From: Nelumbo lutea
Lineage: Eukaryota > Streptophyta > Magnoliopsida > Proteales > Nelumbonaceae
Assembly: GCA_022828595.1 (NCBI GenBank)
Contig: JAKGHH010000008.1
Span: forward strand, 21,692,378-21,756,377
Direction of reading: 5' to 3'
DNA length: 64,000 bases
The notes under the pieces were generated by a model, which ran no database searches, was not told where the DNA came from, and was given only the letters and a program-made list of their open reading frames with translations. The translations under genes were made by a program, and so were the position numbers. How positions within the stretch are numbered: position 1 is the first letter of the stretch; every line of letters starts with the position of its first letter. Positions 46,396-57,129 of this stretch are shown here, piece by piece.

Positions 46396-47432
46396 CTACT
46401 GAGATGTTTGAAGGAACTGCTCATATATTGCCCGTGGTACACTCACCATTTCCTGCCCGGAAGCACAAGTGGGTGTGGAGGGGGTTAGTGCAGTTTGCTG
46501 GCTTTCAGTAATTGTGCTACTACTCTTAGATGTAACATGGTTAGCCCAAGTGTTGGGTGGATCACACAAATCATAGCAGAACTTAACTGTGTGCCCCTCT
46601 AAGCCACAATGTGTACATTTTCTCTGAGCATTACCCCTTCCTTTTCCACGGCCTCCCCCTGACTCACGGCCTCCAGTCCGGCCACTGGCCCGGTTAAACA
46701 TGTGTCCACCACGGTTGCTTGGAGGACCACTACTGCCACTACCACTTCTACTTCCACGACTACTCCCTTTAGTCACTACCAGACCAGATCTATCAGAGAA
46801 GGAAGAATGTTCCACTAGCTCAATGAATGTCCTTTTAAGACGGGCAAAAACTTCTTCAAGTGAGGGGAGAACTGATCCCCCCAATATCTGTGCTCTGACA
46901 GGCTCATACTCAGCCTTCAAGCCCACAAGAAACCTAGTCACATCAAGCTGTTCACGTTGCTGTTGTTGGATCTGGACATCTGATGTTAGAGGGTGATACA
47001 CATCTAGCTCATTACGGATGTTTCTCAAGCTTGCATAATACTCTTCTAAGCTTTGACTTCCTTGCTTCAAATTGAAGTACTCTTGGTATAACTGATATAC
47101 CCTAGTTGTGTTGTCTTGTCCAGAGTACAACTTTTTAGCATGATCCCAGATCTCTTTGGCTGTATCTAGGAACATGAAGTTCACACTAATCTTTGGTTCC
47201 ATGCTGTTCCAAAGCCATGACATTATCTGTGCATCATCTTGTTCCCAATCACTAAACCCAGGAGAATCAGAGGAAGGTTTCTCCTCCCTCACATGTTTTA
47301 CTTTCCTCTTGGTACATAGTTCTCACCATTCAACTTGATGGATGTCATTTGAACACTTAGATAATCTGAAGAGAGCATGATGCCTGTTTTGTTGTTATTC
47401 CCAACTACAGTTGAAGCCATATCAATTATGTC
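46396..47432 (-). pseudogene. copia D gag
   Basis: The likely start is the ATG near 47420 (MASTVVGNNNKTGIML), which reaches a stop after LNGENY because of a small deletion. The main frame runs from 47292: MSWLWNSMEPKISVNFMFLD, LVGLKAEYEPVRAQILGGSV, then a Gly/Arg/Ser-rich stretch and CTHCGLEGHTVKFC (CX2CX4HX4C). It ends at 46396. Confidence 0.88.
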
Positions 47433-48504
47433 TCATCTGAATATACACCATAATCTCACACTTGTCACATGACTTATCTCATTTACAATACCACCAACCC
47501 ACTATCTTCAACTGCACATTACACACTACTCTCTAAGGCTGAAATCATTCAGTCGACACATCAAACACTTGGACTGCAGACTGCAGGACCATCTACCACC
47601 AACACACCACTACTGAAATTACTCAGTCATTTCATCGAACACTTGTTCTGCATACTGTAGAATTGATTACACACTAGGTCTAGGGGTTCACTTTTAAGCA
47701 TTTAAAAACATAGATATGTCAGCCACCACAACACAATCAACACCACACCACTGCTGTCGTGGACATCAGCAGTCTACCGCTCTTCTTTCAGCACACATGT
47801 GAACAAGAAAACACAAATAAAACATGACTGATATGTGTATCAGTTTCACCCAGCACCACAACAACTAACAGTTGAAAAACAGCCCACTTGATGTATGGAA
47901 CTGTTTGAGACTAGATGCAAACCAGAAAATGAACAAACAAGAGAAGAAGAGAAGAGAGAGCTGGCGGCAATGAGTGTTAGAGAGTAAGAGGTTCGAACAT
48001 AACCTCACTCTAACACTCTAAACATCTTATTAATAAGTTAATCTTTGACAAATTACAGAGAGGCCCTTGAGTGAGCAGGAAAATACAAAAAACAGAATAT
48101 TACAGAGTATGGGCCCAGAATAAGGCCCACAACAGAGAGAAACATAACATAACATGAAATGACAGTCTATGGGCCATTCGGCCCATCTTCTCTACACTAA
48201 CTTTCAAAGCACACAAAAAAAACAGCATTCACAGTACATTTCTGAACACACGACAGCAGCGTCCATACCTGTATACGACCAACCCTCTTCTTACACTGAA
48301 CAGAGGGTCTAGTATACCACTTCAACGACCACCACAGCACCGGCCAGAGGCATTCTCACCTCCAGGCCCTCAAAACGACAACTCCTTTTCAGCCCTTTAT
48401 CGAGTCTTCAATCAGATCAGTTGTAGGATGATGAAACCTACTGTGAAGCTGGCGGCGAACCCAGGAAGAAGGCAGCAGCAAGAAAACGAACACCAGACCT
48501 TAAT
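47433..48504 (-). other. copia D untranslated leader
   Basis: About 1.07 kb between gag and the primer site. No conserved frame is seen. Short words such as tcattcagtcga and catcgaacacttg recur around 47530-47650. Confidence 0.5.
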
Positions 48505-48516
48505 GCTCTGATACCA
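48505..48516 (-). other. Primer-binding site of copia D (tRNA-iMet)
   Basis: gctctgatacca, directly adjoining the 5' LTR. Confidence 0.9.
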
Positions 48517-48813
48517 TGTGAATAAACCCTAGTTGTTTCTAGGTCAAAGTAGAGAAGAAGAAAGAATAAAAAAGAGAAAGAAGAAGAAGAAAGAGAGAAG
48601 AGTGTTCGGCCAGACTAGAAGAGAGGATGTTCAAAAGTCACTCTCCTAGCCGACCCACTTGACTTTTATTCATGAAAAACTTGAGTTACAAGAAAGACAA
48701 TTTTGCCCCTCATAGAAGATGGGACACAACTTAAACTCAGATACAATAGACATTTCACTTTCAATAAAATACACCAAAATGACCAAAATACCCCTGAGTC
48801 GAGCATTCTAACA
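48517..48813 (-). repeat. 5' LTR of copia D
   Basis: 297 bp. The right border is fixed by GCATC and by the return of copia C reading frame. Confidence 0.92.
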
Positions 48814-51800
48814 GCATCTACATCAGGTAACTCTGCCACAGCTTTCCATGTTGCATCTCATACCCTTGACACTCCCTGGATCATTGATTCTGGAGCGTCT
48901 AAACACATGACCGGTACGTTTTCTTACTTTCAAACCTATCACCTCCTTTCTGGAAGAGACAAGGTGAGACTAGCTGATGGATCATACACTACCATAGATG
49001 GTCAAGGAACCATTTCTCTTCCTTTTGGCCTTACCCTCTCTGATGTCTTACATGTCCCGGAATTTCCCATTAATTTGTTCTCTGTTAGTAGTATTACTAG
49101 TTCTTTAAACTGCTCAGTAACCTTTTTCCCTTCTTATTGTGTGATACAGGATCTAGCCTCGGGGAAGACGATTGGTAGAGGATGTATGGTGGATGGACTT
49201 TACATGCTAGAGAATAAGGCTGGTCTTCAAGTCACAAAGTCTAAGAGTCTGTCCTGTAAGAGTCAGGTCTATTTATGGCATTGTCGTCTTGGTCATTTAT
49301 CTTTTGAGTCTTTAAAAGTGGTGTTTCCAGATTTGTTTAAGTTAGTGTCAGTTTCATATTTTTCTTGTCAAACTTGCCAATTGAGTAGGCAGTGTAGAAA
49401 TCATTTTACTTCAAAGAATAATAAATATGAATTTCCTTTCCACATTGTTCATTTGTGGGGCCCTGTTACTTTACCATCTAAGAGTGGCTACAAGTATTTT
49501 ATTACCATTATCGATGATTATTCTAGATATACATGGGTATATCCCATGCGGACTAGGGATGAAGTACCAAAAATTATCCAAGATTTACAACAGATGATCT
49601 TCACCCAATTTCAAATTAAAATCCAAATCTTTCAATCAGATAATGCCAAAGGGTATTTTCATAGTGACCTCACGGAATTTTTTGCTTCACGTGGTTCACT
49701 TCACCGTAGCTCTTCTGCCCGAACACCACAACAAGATGGTTTTGCTGAAAGAAAGAATTGACACCTCCTTGAGGTGGCCCAGGGTTTACTAGTCCATATG
49801 AATGTCCCGAAACAATTTTGGCTTGAGGTTGTCCTTTGTGCTACCTATCTCATCAACCGTATGCCCTCTCGTTGGTTAGAGTGCAAAGCCCCACATTAGC
49901 TTCTTTTTCCTAAGGCTCCCCTTCATTCCATTCCTCGTGTGTTTCGTTGTCGTTGTTTTGTCCAAAAATTTGGCACCTGCTCGTGGAAAATTAGACCCCC
50001 GTGCTATTCCTTGCATCTTCTTGCGGTACTCTTTCACTCAGAAGGGATACCGTTGTTTTGATCTTGTTTCTCGGAATTTTTATGTTTCCATGGACGTCTC
50101 TTTCTTTGAGAGTGAGCCTTTTTTCCCTATTTCTCCTCAGGGGGAGTGTAGGAATGAGGAGAAACTGGTTCAGCTCCCTCCTCTTCCTGATCCTCCTTTC
50201 GTGTCTTCTTTCGTCGTCACAATGGCCAACCAAGTTCAAGAGCTATGCAGAACCTCCAATGCCATCAAACTCTCCGGGGGCGGATCATACTCACTCAAGT
50301 ATCTTAGTTCCTATTGATGTCCCTAACCCTATTGCTATTGATACCTCTGTTGCTAATGACCTTGACCTTCCTATTGCTCACAGGAAAGGTGTTAGATCTT
50401 GCACCACTAAACACCCAATTTCCCACTTTGTTTTCTATGAAAACATTTCACCCTCTTTTCGGGCCTTTCTCACTTCCATTGACAGTGTTCCTATCCCTAA
50501 GAATGTGGTAGAAGCTCTTTCAGTGCCTGAATGGACAAATGCTATGAAGGAAGAAATTAATGCTCTACATAAAAATGGCACATGAGAACCAGTAGATCTT
50601 CCTAAGGGAAAGGATCTAGTTGGATGTAAATGGGTGTTAACAGTCAAACATAAGTTTGATGGCACGGTGGAGCGGTATAAAGCTCGTTTAGTGGCAAAGG
50701 GGTTTACACAAGTGTATGGAGTTGATTATGCAGAGACTATTGCACCCGTTGCCAAGATGAACTCCATTAGAGTCCTTTTCTCCCTTCTTGCTAATCTTGA
50801 TTGGGATCTACATCAGCTTGATATCAAGAATGCATTCTTGAATGGTGACCTCGAAGAGGAAGTTTACACGGTACAACCCCCTGGTTTTCGGGCTCAAGGT
50901 AATGAACAGAAAGTGTGCAGGTTGAAGGAATCATTATATGGGCTGAAACAATCCTCGAGAGCTCGGTTCAGCAGGTTCCATGTAGCGGTTCAGCAGAAAG
51001 GATACAAGCAGTGTCAATCTGGTCACACATTGTTTGTGAAAAGAGGGGGAAGGAAAAATTGTTGCTCTGATAGTATATGTTGATGATATAATTATCATTG
51101 GCGATTGGAAGGATGAAATCCAAAAGTTGAAGATTTTTCTTGCTACACAGTTTGAAGTAAAGGATCTACGTCCTCTAAGGTACTTCCTTAGAATTGAAGT
51201 TGCCCGCTCACAAAAGGGTATCTTCATTTCCCAAAGGAAGTATGCCCTAGATCTACTCCAGGATACAGGAAAATTGGGAGTGAAGCCAGTTAATTCCCCT
51301 ATTGATCCTAACCACAAATTAGGTGACTGCCAAGGTGAACCTATCAAGGATGTGAAACAGTTTCAGAGACTATAGGAAGATTGTTATATCTTTCTATGAC
51401 CCGCCCCGACATTGCTTATGCAGTCAATGTTCTTAGCCAGTTGATGCATGCTCCCAAGACCACTCACCTTGAAGCAACAAAAAGAGTTCTCAGATATCTT
51501 AAGAAGTTTCCAGGTGTAGGCTTGTTGTTTCAAAAGCACAGGCATTTGAAAGTTGAAGTGTACACTAATGCAGATTGGGCAGGATCCCTGAATGACTGAA
51601 AGTCAACTAGTGGCTACTATACCTTCGTAGGAGGAAATCTAGTTACCTGGAGAAGCAAAAAACAGAATGTGGTAGCTAGATCCAGTGCTGAAGTTGAATA
51701 CCGGGCAATGGCTCATGGAGTGGCTGAAATTTTGTGGTTAAAGAATTTGTTGAGTGAGTTGGGTTTTCTAGTGGACAGACCTATGACCATATTCTGTGAT

Positions 51801-52031
51801 AACAAAGTAGCCATAAACATTGCTGCTAATCCAGTGCTACATGATAGAACTAAACACATCGAAGTCGACAAACACTTTATCAGAGAAAAGGTTGTCACAA
51901 GGGAAGTGTGCACTCCTTATGTCAGCTCTGAGGATCAATATGCAAACATCTTTACAAAAGGGCTACACCACTCATGGCATCATGATTTATGTGACAAGTT
52001 GGGCGTGATTGACATCTATGTCCCAACTTGA
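48814..52031 (+). pseudogene. copia C pol: protease, integrase, RT, RNase H
   Basis: Protease has an intact WIIDSGASKHMTG (about 48880). Integrase has HCRLGHLSF, CQTCQLSRQC, IIDDYSRYTWVY and PQQDGFAERKN, ended by a TGA at 49759-49761. After a shift near 49960, RT spans about 50500-51360 with [34 protein letters not shown] and VYVDDIIIIGD reached through another shift near 51050. RNase H covers 51381-52031 with [13 protein letters not shown] and FCDNKVAINIAANPVLHDRT, ending DIYVPT. Further stops lie at about 50583, 51375 and 51599. Confidence 0.88.
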
Positions 52032-52038
52032 GGGGGAG

Positions 52039-52248
52039 TGTTGAAAGCTATTATTTTCCTAAGTATAGTACCACAGGGGTACTATTTTATTTTTACCCTT
52101 TTATTTTTTTAGTTGCTGTCGCCCTAGTATATATAACAAATAGCTGGCACCGCCAGCATGCTTTTGACTCTCAAATCTTTCTCCTCTCTTCTTCTCTCTC
52201 TCCTTTCTTCCTTTCTTCTTTTCTCCTACATCACTGCCACTGGTAACA
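52039..52248 (+). repeat. 3' LTR of copia C
   Basis: 210 bp beginning TGTTGAAAGCTATT right after cttgagggggag. It matches 39037-39242 with small indels in the pyrimidine-rich end. Confidence 0.88.
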
Positions 52249-52613
52249 CAACCCAAAACAATTACTGCCTCATAACCCCTTGCTTAGCAAGGGAATTAGC
52301 CAACCCATTTGCAGTCCTCACCCATTTAAATTCAGAATTTATGCCCCTTGCAATACTTTCCACTTCCCTAAAAACATGTCTAAGAGTCCACGAAGTATAT
52401 CTGTTACAGTTAGCCCATGAAACAATTTGCTTTGAATCCCCTTCCACCTGCACCTGTTTGTAATCCAATTGTTTCGCTAACCGAAAATAGAGCCAGTATC
52501 CTGCTTGCAGAATTCCTGAACAAACCCACTACTCCTGTCATACCTGGATTTCCAAAGGAGCTTCCATCAAAGTTCAGTATTACTTTGTTGCCTTTTGGAG
52601 GTTTCCATTCCAT
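52249..52613 (-). mobile_element. LINE RNase H fragment, minus strand
   Basis: Two overlapping frames read KVILNFDGSSFGNPGMTGVV and, after a shift, VQVEGDSKQIVSWANCN and EFKWVRTANGLANSLAKQG, an RNase H domain of the plant LINE type. The downstream tail lies across copia C at 38870-39036. Confidence 0.65.
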
Positions 52614-52670
52614 CCTTACCTTTTCTTTTTCTCTAGAGGATTGTGATGGGGATTGATCTAGTAATTATAA

Positions 52671-53513
52671 CCAAGGTTCAAACATAGCTGTCAAGGCGAC
52701 GCCTAGGCGGGCACCTAGGCGACAAGGTGCCCTTTGAGGCTCGCCTCGCCTAATCACCAAGGAGTTTTGTACTATGTATTGTAAAATATTTCTTATTCAC
52801 TATTTTTTGACATTATAATTATAAATAGGCACTATTAAACTAAAATATTCATTTTGTGTGTTTATATACTAATTTGTTTTTATTATTTTCTTATTTGTTA
52901 GGAATTAATTAATATAAACATTGCTAAATACTGTATTGAACCCTCAAAGACTTTAAAACCTGAACCAATAAGGAAGAACTTAAAATTCTGTCAAATCAAC
53001 ACATTTTCTTTTCCTCCTACTACTAAGGGTTCAGCCCCTATATTTTTTGAATTTTCTTTTCCTTCTTTTTTTTTTTCTTCTCATGAATATGTTGATTTTC
53101 TATACTTTAACATGAACTCTATACTTTTCTTATGAATAATTATTAAGGAAATATGGCTATTGGTACCTAGGGAACTACCCTAGGATCTATGTTTTCTATA
53201 TAAAAAAATTCATCGCTTAGGCGCCCGCCTAGGCGACTAGGCAACAAGGCGCCCCCCTGATGCCCAGCCTCGCCTTGGCGCCTTGAAAACTATGGGTTCA
53301 AAATATTGATATGCTCTTGTGTAACGGCAGGGGCATATCGGTACTTAAATTGACGTGCTTTTATATTTTTTTTTCAAAATTTGGTTTTTGGGCATATTTT
53401 TTATTAAAAAAAAAAAAGAGTGGTTCCCGAAACACCTTTAAAAAGGTGTATCGTGAAGCCACTGATACGATAAGCCTGATACGGGGCATATCATATCGAA
53501 ACTTTGAACCTTG
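52671..53513. mobile_element. Outer fold-back MITE
   Basis: The left end ccaaggttcaaa pairs with the right end tttgaaccttg. Further inside, gatatg...ggggcatatc pairs with gatacggggcatatcatatc. The flanks aattataa and attataag suggest a 7-bp duplication (ATTATAA). A second GC-rich element (52683-53294) is inserted next to its left end. Confidence 0.55.
52675..53302. mobile_element. Inner GC-rich fold-back element with 8-bp duplication
   Basis: The 612-bp element at 52683-53294 has termini catag(c)t(g)tcaaggcg and cgccttgaaaactatg, followed inward by dense cgcctaggcg words on both sides and an AT-rich centre. It is flanked by ggttcaaa on both sides (52675-52682 and 53295-53302), a perfect 8-bp duplication as made by hAT transposases. 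Confidence 0.75.
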
Positions 53514-54063
53514 ATTATAAGACCTATTCTCATAAGAAGGCCAACAAACAGGTTCTGATTTGGCATGGGGAAGACTCTTGGAACTTGGACTGATCTGATC
53601 AGGGTTATTTTCGTCATTTTGGCCAGTCCCATGTGGGCTTGGGCTATAGAATCTTGTTCCTCTGGCTTAGTAGTGCTTCTCTTTCAATTTTCAGTTTATT
53701 TGCATTAGTATGTAGAAAGTTATTATGTTTCTTGATGCACAAGACAAGGAGTGGTTTTTTTGTAATTATGGTGAACAGTATTCCGAGCCACACAAGTCAC
53801 TCTATAAATAGATGTATTCTCATCCTTTTGAAGTGAACGAAGATTTCTTTAGAGCTACCTTGCAAGTTTGTTATATGGAGTGATTCCTACAAACCCTAGA
53901 GTGATTCTAGGACCCCTGGAGTGATTCCTCGGGATTTCTCTTTCTCTACCCTTTCTCCTCTCTCTCTCTCTCTCTCAGTCTGGTGATAGTTTGTTCCTGC
54001 CCTACTGCATCAGATTGTGCCACCCCTGGAGGAAATAAACAATATTACTATCCTAAACAAGTT
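53514..54063. other. Intron sequence with a (TC)n microsatellite
   Basis: No gene or element is recognised. A TC run lies at about 53957-53976, inside a pyrimidine-rich stretch that could be an old LTR end. Confidence 0.4.
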
Positions 54064-54645
54064 GACCAACAGATATCAAATTAGGAAGCTTAGGAACAAG
54101 AAGAGTTTTAGGAAGATTAAACTGAGAGGTAGAAGAAATAGGTAAAGATATATCATTACTGCCAATAATTTTAAGTTTTTAGCTATAATAGTGTGTTTAT
54201 TAGGAGTCTTGGATTTAGAGAACTGACCAAAATGTGTCCTTATGTGATTAGAAGCACCAGAGTTGATTATCCAAAGATGACTAGAAGATGAGCTATAATA
54301 AGATAATTCACCTGATAGATCAACGGCTGAAAAGGCAGAGGAAATGGTTGTAGACATTCTTTGATGCATCTTTTCTTCTGTAAGAACACTGAAAGTCTCA
54401 CTCTTATCTGAGGCTGGGGTGGAGCCCTTCCTAAGTGGTCTGCTATGCTCTGTGCTGATTTTTCTTTTGTCTAGTCCCATTTCCCTGGACGAATGGGACA
54501 CTCAATAGATGTATGTCCATGCTGCTTGCAGCAAGTGCACATAATTTTCTTCTTGCTGTGTGAAACATGTCCATACTCCTTGCACTCAAAGCATTTAATA
54601 CTGATAAATCCTTCTTTTTCTTAGGCTTATCAGCCCCCAAAAAAG
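54064..54645 (-). mobile_element. Ty1/copia fragment: double zinc knuckle and protease start
   Basis: Minus-strand frames give two neighbouring knuckles, KCFECKEYGHVSHSKK (last Cys lost) and CTCCKQHGHTSIEC, then protease LWIINSGASNHI with the catalytic Asp changed to Asn. Two adjacent knuckles set it apart from the other copia gags here. It is cut on its upstream side by a fold-back fragment. Confidence 0.7.
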
Positions 54646-54662
54646 CTTCAATACTAGAGTCT

Positions 54663-54844
54663 CATCCATAGTTTTCAAGGCTTCAAGGCGAGGCTAGGCA
54701 ACAGGGGGGCGCCTTGTCACCTAGGCGATGGATTTTTTTAAGTAAAAATCACATATCCTAGTGTAGTTCCCTAGGTTCCATAACCAACTTTCTTTAATAA
54801 CTATCCATAATTTTCATAAGAAAATTATAAACTTCATGTTTAAG
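54663..54844. mobile_element. Truncated GC-rich fold-back element
   Basis: catagttttcaaggcttcaaggcg, ggggggcgccttg and cacctaggcgatgg match the end of the element at 52683-53294 in opposite orientation. The following 100 bp also match its interior (cctagtgtagttccctaggt). It stops where the gypsy LTR begins at 54845, so its other half was probably displaced by that insertion. Confidence 0.7.
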
Positions 54845-55143
54845 TGTCAGGAACCTGCCTAACTCAGGGCTCATCGAGGGGCCAACCTCCTGAATTCTCA
54901 GAAGAAGAAAGAGAAAGAGGGAGAGAGAGAGTGAGAGAGTTTAATGCTGAAAGAATCAATGTCCTATTCCCTTTCCTGCTCTACTACTTATAGTTTTACC
55001 ATCTTGACTGTTACAGTTGTTACAAGGAAGTTGTTACAAGTGGATGACAGTTGTTACAAGTGGATGGTTAGTTGTGCTGATGTGGCCTCCTCTTGTAAAA
55101 CTGCTTAACTGCCTTCTGTTGGTCTATTCTAGCAGTCTTGACA
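54845..55143 (-). repeat. 3' LTR of the chromovirus
   Basis: 299 bp, tgtcaggaacc...gtcttgaca on the plus strand (TG...CA in element direction). It is followed at 55144-55160 by atacccccttcctttag, whose complement ctaaaggaagggggtat is a polypurine tract. gttacaag(t/g) words repeat near 55010-55060. Confidence 0.85.
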
Positions 55144-55376
55144 ATACCCCCTTCCTTTAGAGCGACCTTGCCCTCAAGGTCTAATGTAGGAAAATTAGAT
55201 TGCAGATCTAAGTAGGATTCCCAGGTTGCATCCTCTTCCGGAAGGCTAGACCAAACAACTAATGCCTCTGGTATGACTCTACCTCCCCGGTGCACCCATC
55301 TGAAATCAATGATGCGGGCTGGCTCAGTCTGCACTTGTCCTTCTTCTGAAAATATGGGAAGGGTCGCACTTGTAAT
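55068..55376 (-). pseudogene. Chromodomain end of gypsy pol
   Basis: Reads IIDFRWVHRGGRVIPEALVV, WSSLPEEDATWESYLDL and FPTLDLEGKVALKEGG, the chromodomain-like C-terminus of chromovirus integrase, which in the family guides integration to marked chromatin. The frame continues into the LTR. Copia F separates it from the integrase body. Confidence 0.82.
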
Positions 55377-55381
55377 GACTC

Positions 55382-55631
55382 TGTTGAAACTGAAGAGAGG
55401 AGAGGAGACTTGTGTGTTTCGGCAATGAGGGTTCTGAGAAGAGTTTTTGAACTGTCTCTATCTCAGCCCTCTAACACTGTTTTATTAGATATATTTGAGT
55501 AATTACAAAGAGGCCCTTAGTTGGGCAAGAATTTACAAAGAACTTAAAAAATAACTTAATATTGATAGGATGGGCCCAAAATAACAAGAAGAATAAACAA
55601 CCTATGGGCCATTCGGCCCATCTTCTCTACA
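55382..55631 (-). repeat. 3' LTR of copia F
   Basis: 250 bp, tgttgaaactgaag...cttctctaca on the plus strand. It contains a palindromic atgggccattcggcccat. Confidence 0.95.
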
Positions 55632-57080
55632 CTCCCCCTCAAGCTGAGCATAGATGTCAATCATGCCAAACTTGCTGGTATCATGCTGAAGTTTTGCCTT
55701 GGGAATGCCTTTGGTAAGAAAATCTGCCAACTGTCCTTCAGATGTGATGAAAGGAAGACACACTTCACCCGAAGAGACCCTTTCCCTAATGAAGTGTCGA
55801 TCAACTTCAATACGCTTGGTTCTATCATGTTGCACTGGGTTGTGAGCAATGTTGATGGCAGCCTGATTATCACAGTACAACATCATTGGCTTGTCATATT
55901 CAACTCCAAGTTCTTCCATCAAAGATTTTAGCCATAATAATTCAGAAACCCCATGTGCCATGGCCCTATATTCTGCTTCAGAAGAAGACCTAGCAACAAC
56001 CGATTGTTTCTTGCTTCTCCAAGAAACAACATTACCAGCTACCAAGCTGCAATACCCAGAGGTAGATCTTCTGTCATCAATGTTCCCGGCCCAGTCAGCA
56101 TCTGTGTAAGCTTCAAGTTTCATATGACCATGCTTGGCAAACAAAATACCCTTTCCTGGGGAGCCCTTCAAATAACTTAAGATTCTCTTTGCAGCTGCCA
56201 AATGAGTGTCTTGAGGAGCATGCATGAATTGGCTAATGCAACTGATTGCATATGCAATATTTGGCCGAGTCATGCATAGATACAAAAGTTTCCCAAGAAG
56301 TCTTTGAAAGATTCCTTTATCTTCTAACAATGTCCCTTCTGAGGCTAAGAGTTTATGACTCATATCAATAGGAGTAGCAGCCAGTCTAGCACCCATCTTT
56401 CCAGTTTCAGAGAGCAAGTCAAGAACATACTTTCTTTGGGAGATAAGAATCCCATCCTTGGATCGAGCCACTTCTATGCCAAGAAAGTATCTCAATTTCC
56501 CCAAATCTTTAATCTCAAACTTTGTATGGAGAAAAGATTTTAGATCTTGAATTCCTGAGGCATCATTACCCGTCACTACAATATCATCTACATACACAAT
56601 GAGATATACTGCCAGAGGTCCACTCCTCTTCACAAAAAGAGTATGATCGGACTGTGTCTACACATAACCAAAGTTAACAAGTGTTGTTCTAAATCTCTCA
56701 AACCATGCTCTAGGGGACTGTTTTAGTCCATAAAGAGATTTCTTCAGCCTGCATACCTTCCCTTTTATATCAGTTCCATACATCCCTAGAGGAAGAGACA
56801 TGTAAACCTCCTCATGTAATTCACCATTCAGAAATGCATTCTTCACATCCAATTGATAAAGGAGCCAGTCAAAGTGAGCAGCTAAAGATAGAAGAACCCT
56901 CACAGATGTCATCTTGGCAACAAGTGCAAAAGTCTCTAAATAATCAATCCCATATGTCTGTGTATAGCCTTTTGCAACCAGCCTGGCCTTGTACCTTTCA
57001 ATGGTGCCATCAGCTCTGTATTTGATAGTAAAGACCCACTTGCAACCAACAGGATCCTTCCCTTCAGGCAAATCCATCAC
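55632..57080 (-). pseudogene. copia F reverse transcriptase and RNase H
   Basis: RT (57080-56658) has [18 protein letters not shown] and [22 protein letters not shown] at 56658-56660 follows FGYV. The same frame then reads to the end: LIVYVDDIVVTGNDASG, QFMHAPQDTHLAAAKRILSY, YTDADWAGNIDDRRST and LYCDNQAAINIAHNPVQHD, ending in GECREDG across the polypurine tract and LTR. One stop separates it from a continuous RT-RNase H. Confidence 0.92.
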
Positions 57081-57129
57081 TTCCCATGTGTCATTCTTGT
57101 TAGGGCATCTATTTCAAATTTCATAGCAT

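Larger units (their letters stand above)
42906..48818 (-). mobile_element. Complete Ty1/copia element (copia D)
   Basis: The 5,903-bp element (42911-48813) has LTRs of 296 bp (42911-43206) and 297 bp (48517-48813), both tgtgaataaaccctag...ttctaaca. A perfect target duplication GCATC flanks it (42906-42910 and 48814-48818). A primer site at 48505-48516 adjoins the 5' LTR, and the polypurine tract (ctccccctcaagctgg) lies at 43207 onwards. Gag to RNase H are all present but broken by stops and frameshifts. The gag zinc knuckle type (Gly/Arg-rich, then CTHCGLEGHTVKFC) sets it apart from copia E and F. Confidence 0.93.
39032..52253 (+). mobile_element. Ty1/copia element (copia C) with two nested insertions
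   Basis: The 5' LTR is 39037-39242 and the 3' LTR 52039-52248 (206 and 210 bp, TGTTGAAAGC...AACA). The flanks cagcc (39032-39036) and caacc (52249-52253) form a target duplication with one mismatch. The interior holds a primer site (tggtatcagag at 39243), gag, zinc knuckle, protease, integrase, RT, RNase H and the polypurine tract cttgagggggag (52027-52038). Solo LTR B and copia D sit between zinc knuckle and protease. Removing them leaves about 5.4 kb. Stops and frameshifts are frequent. Confidence 0.88.
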
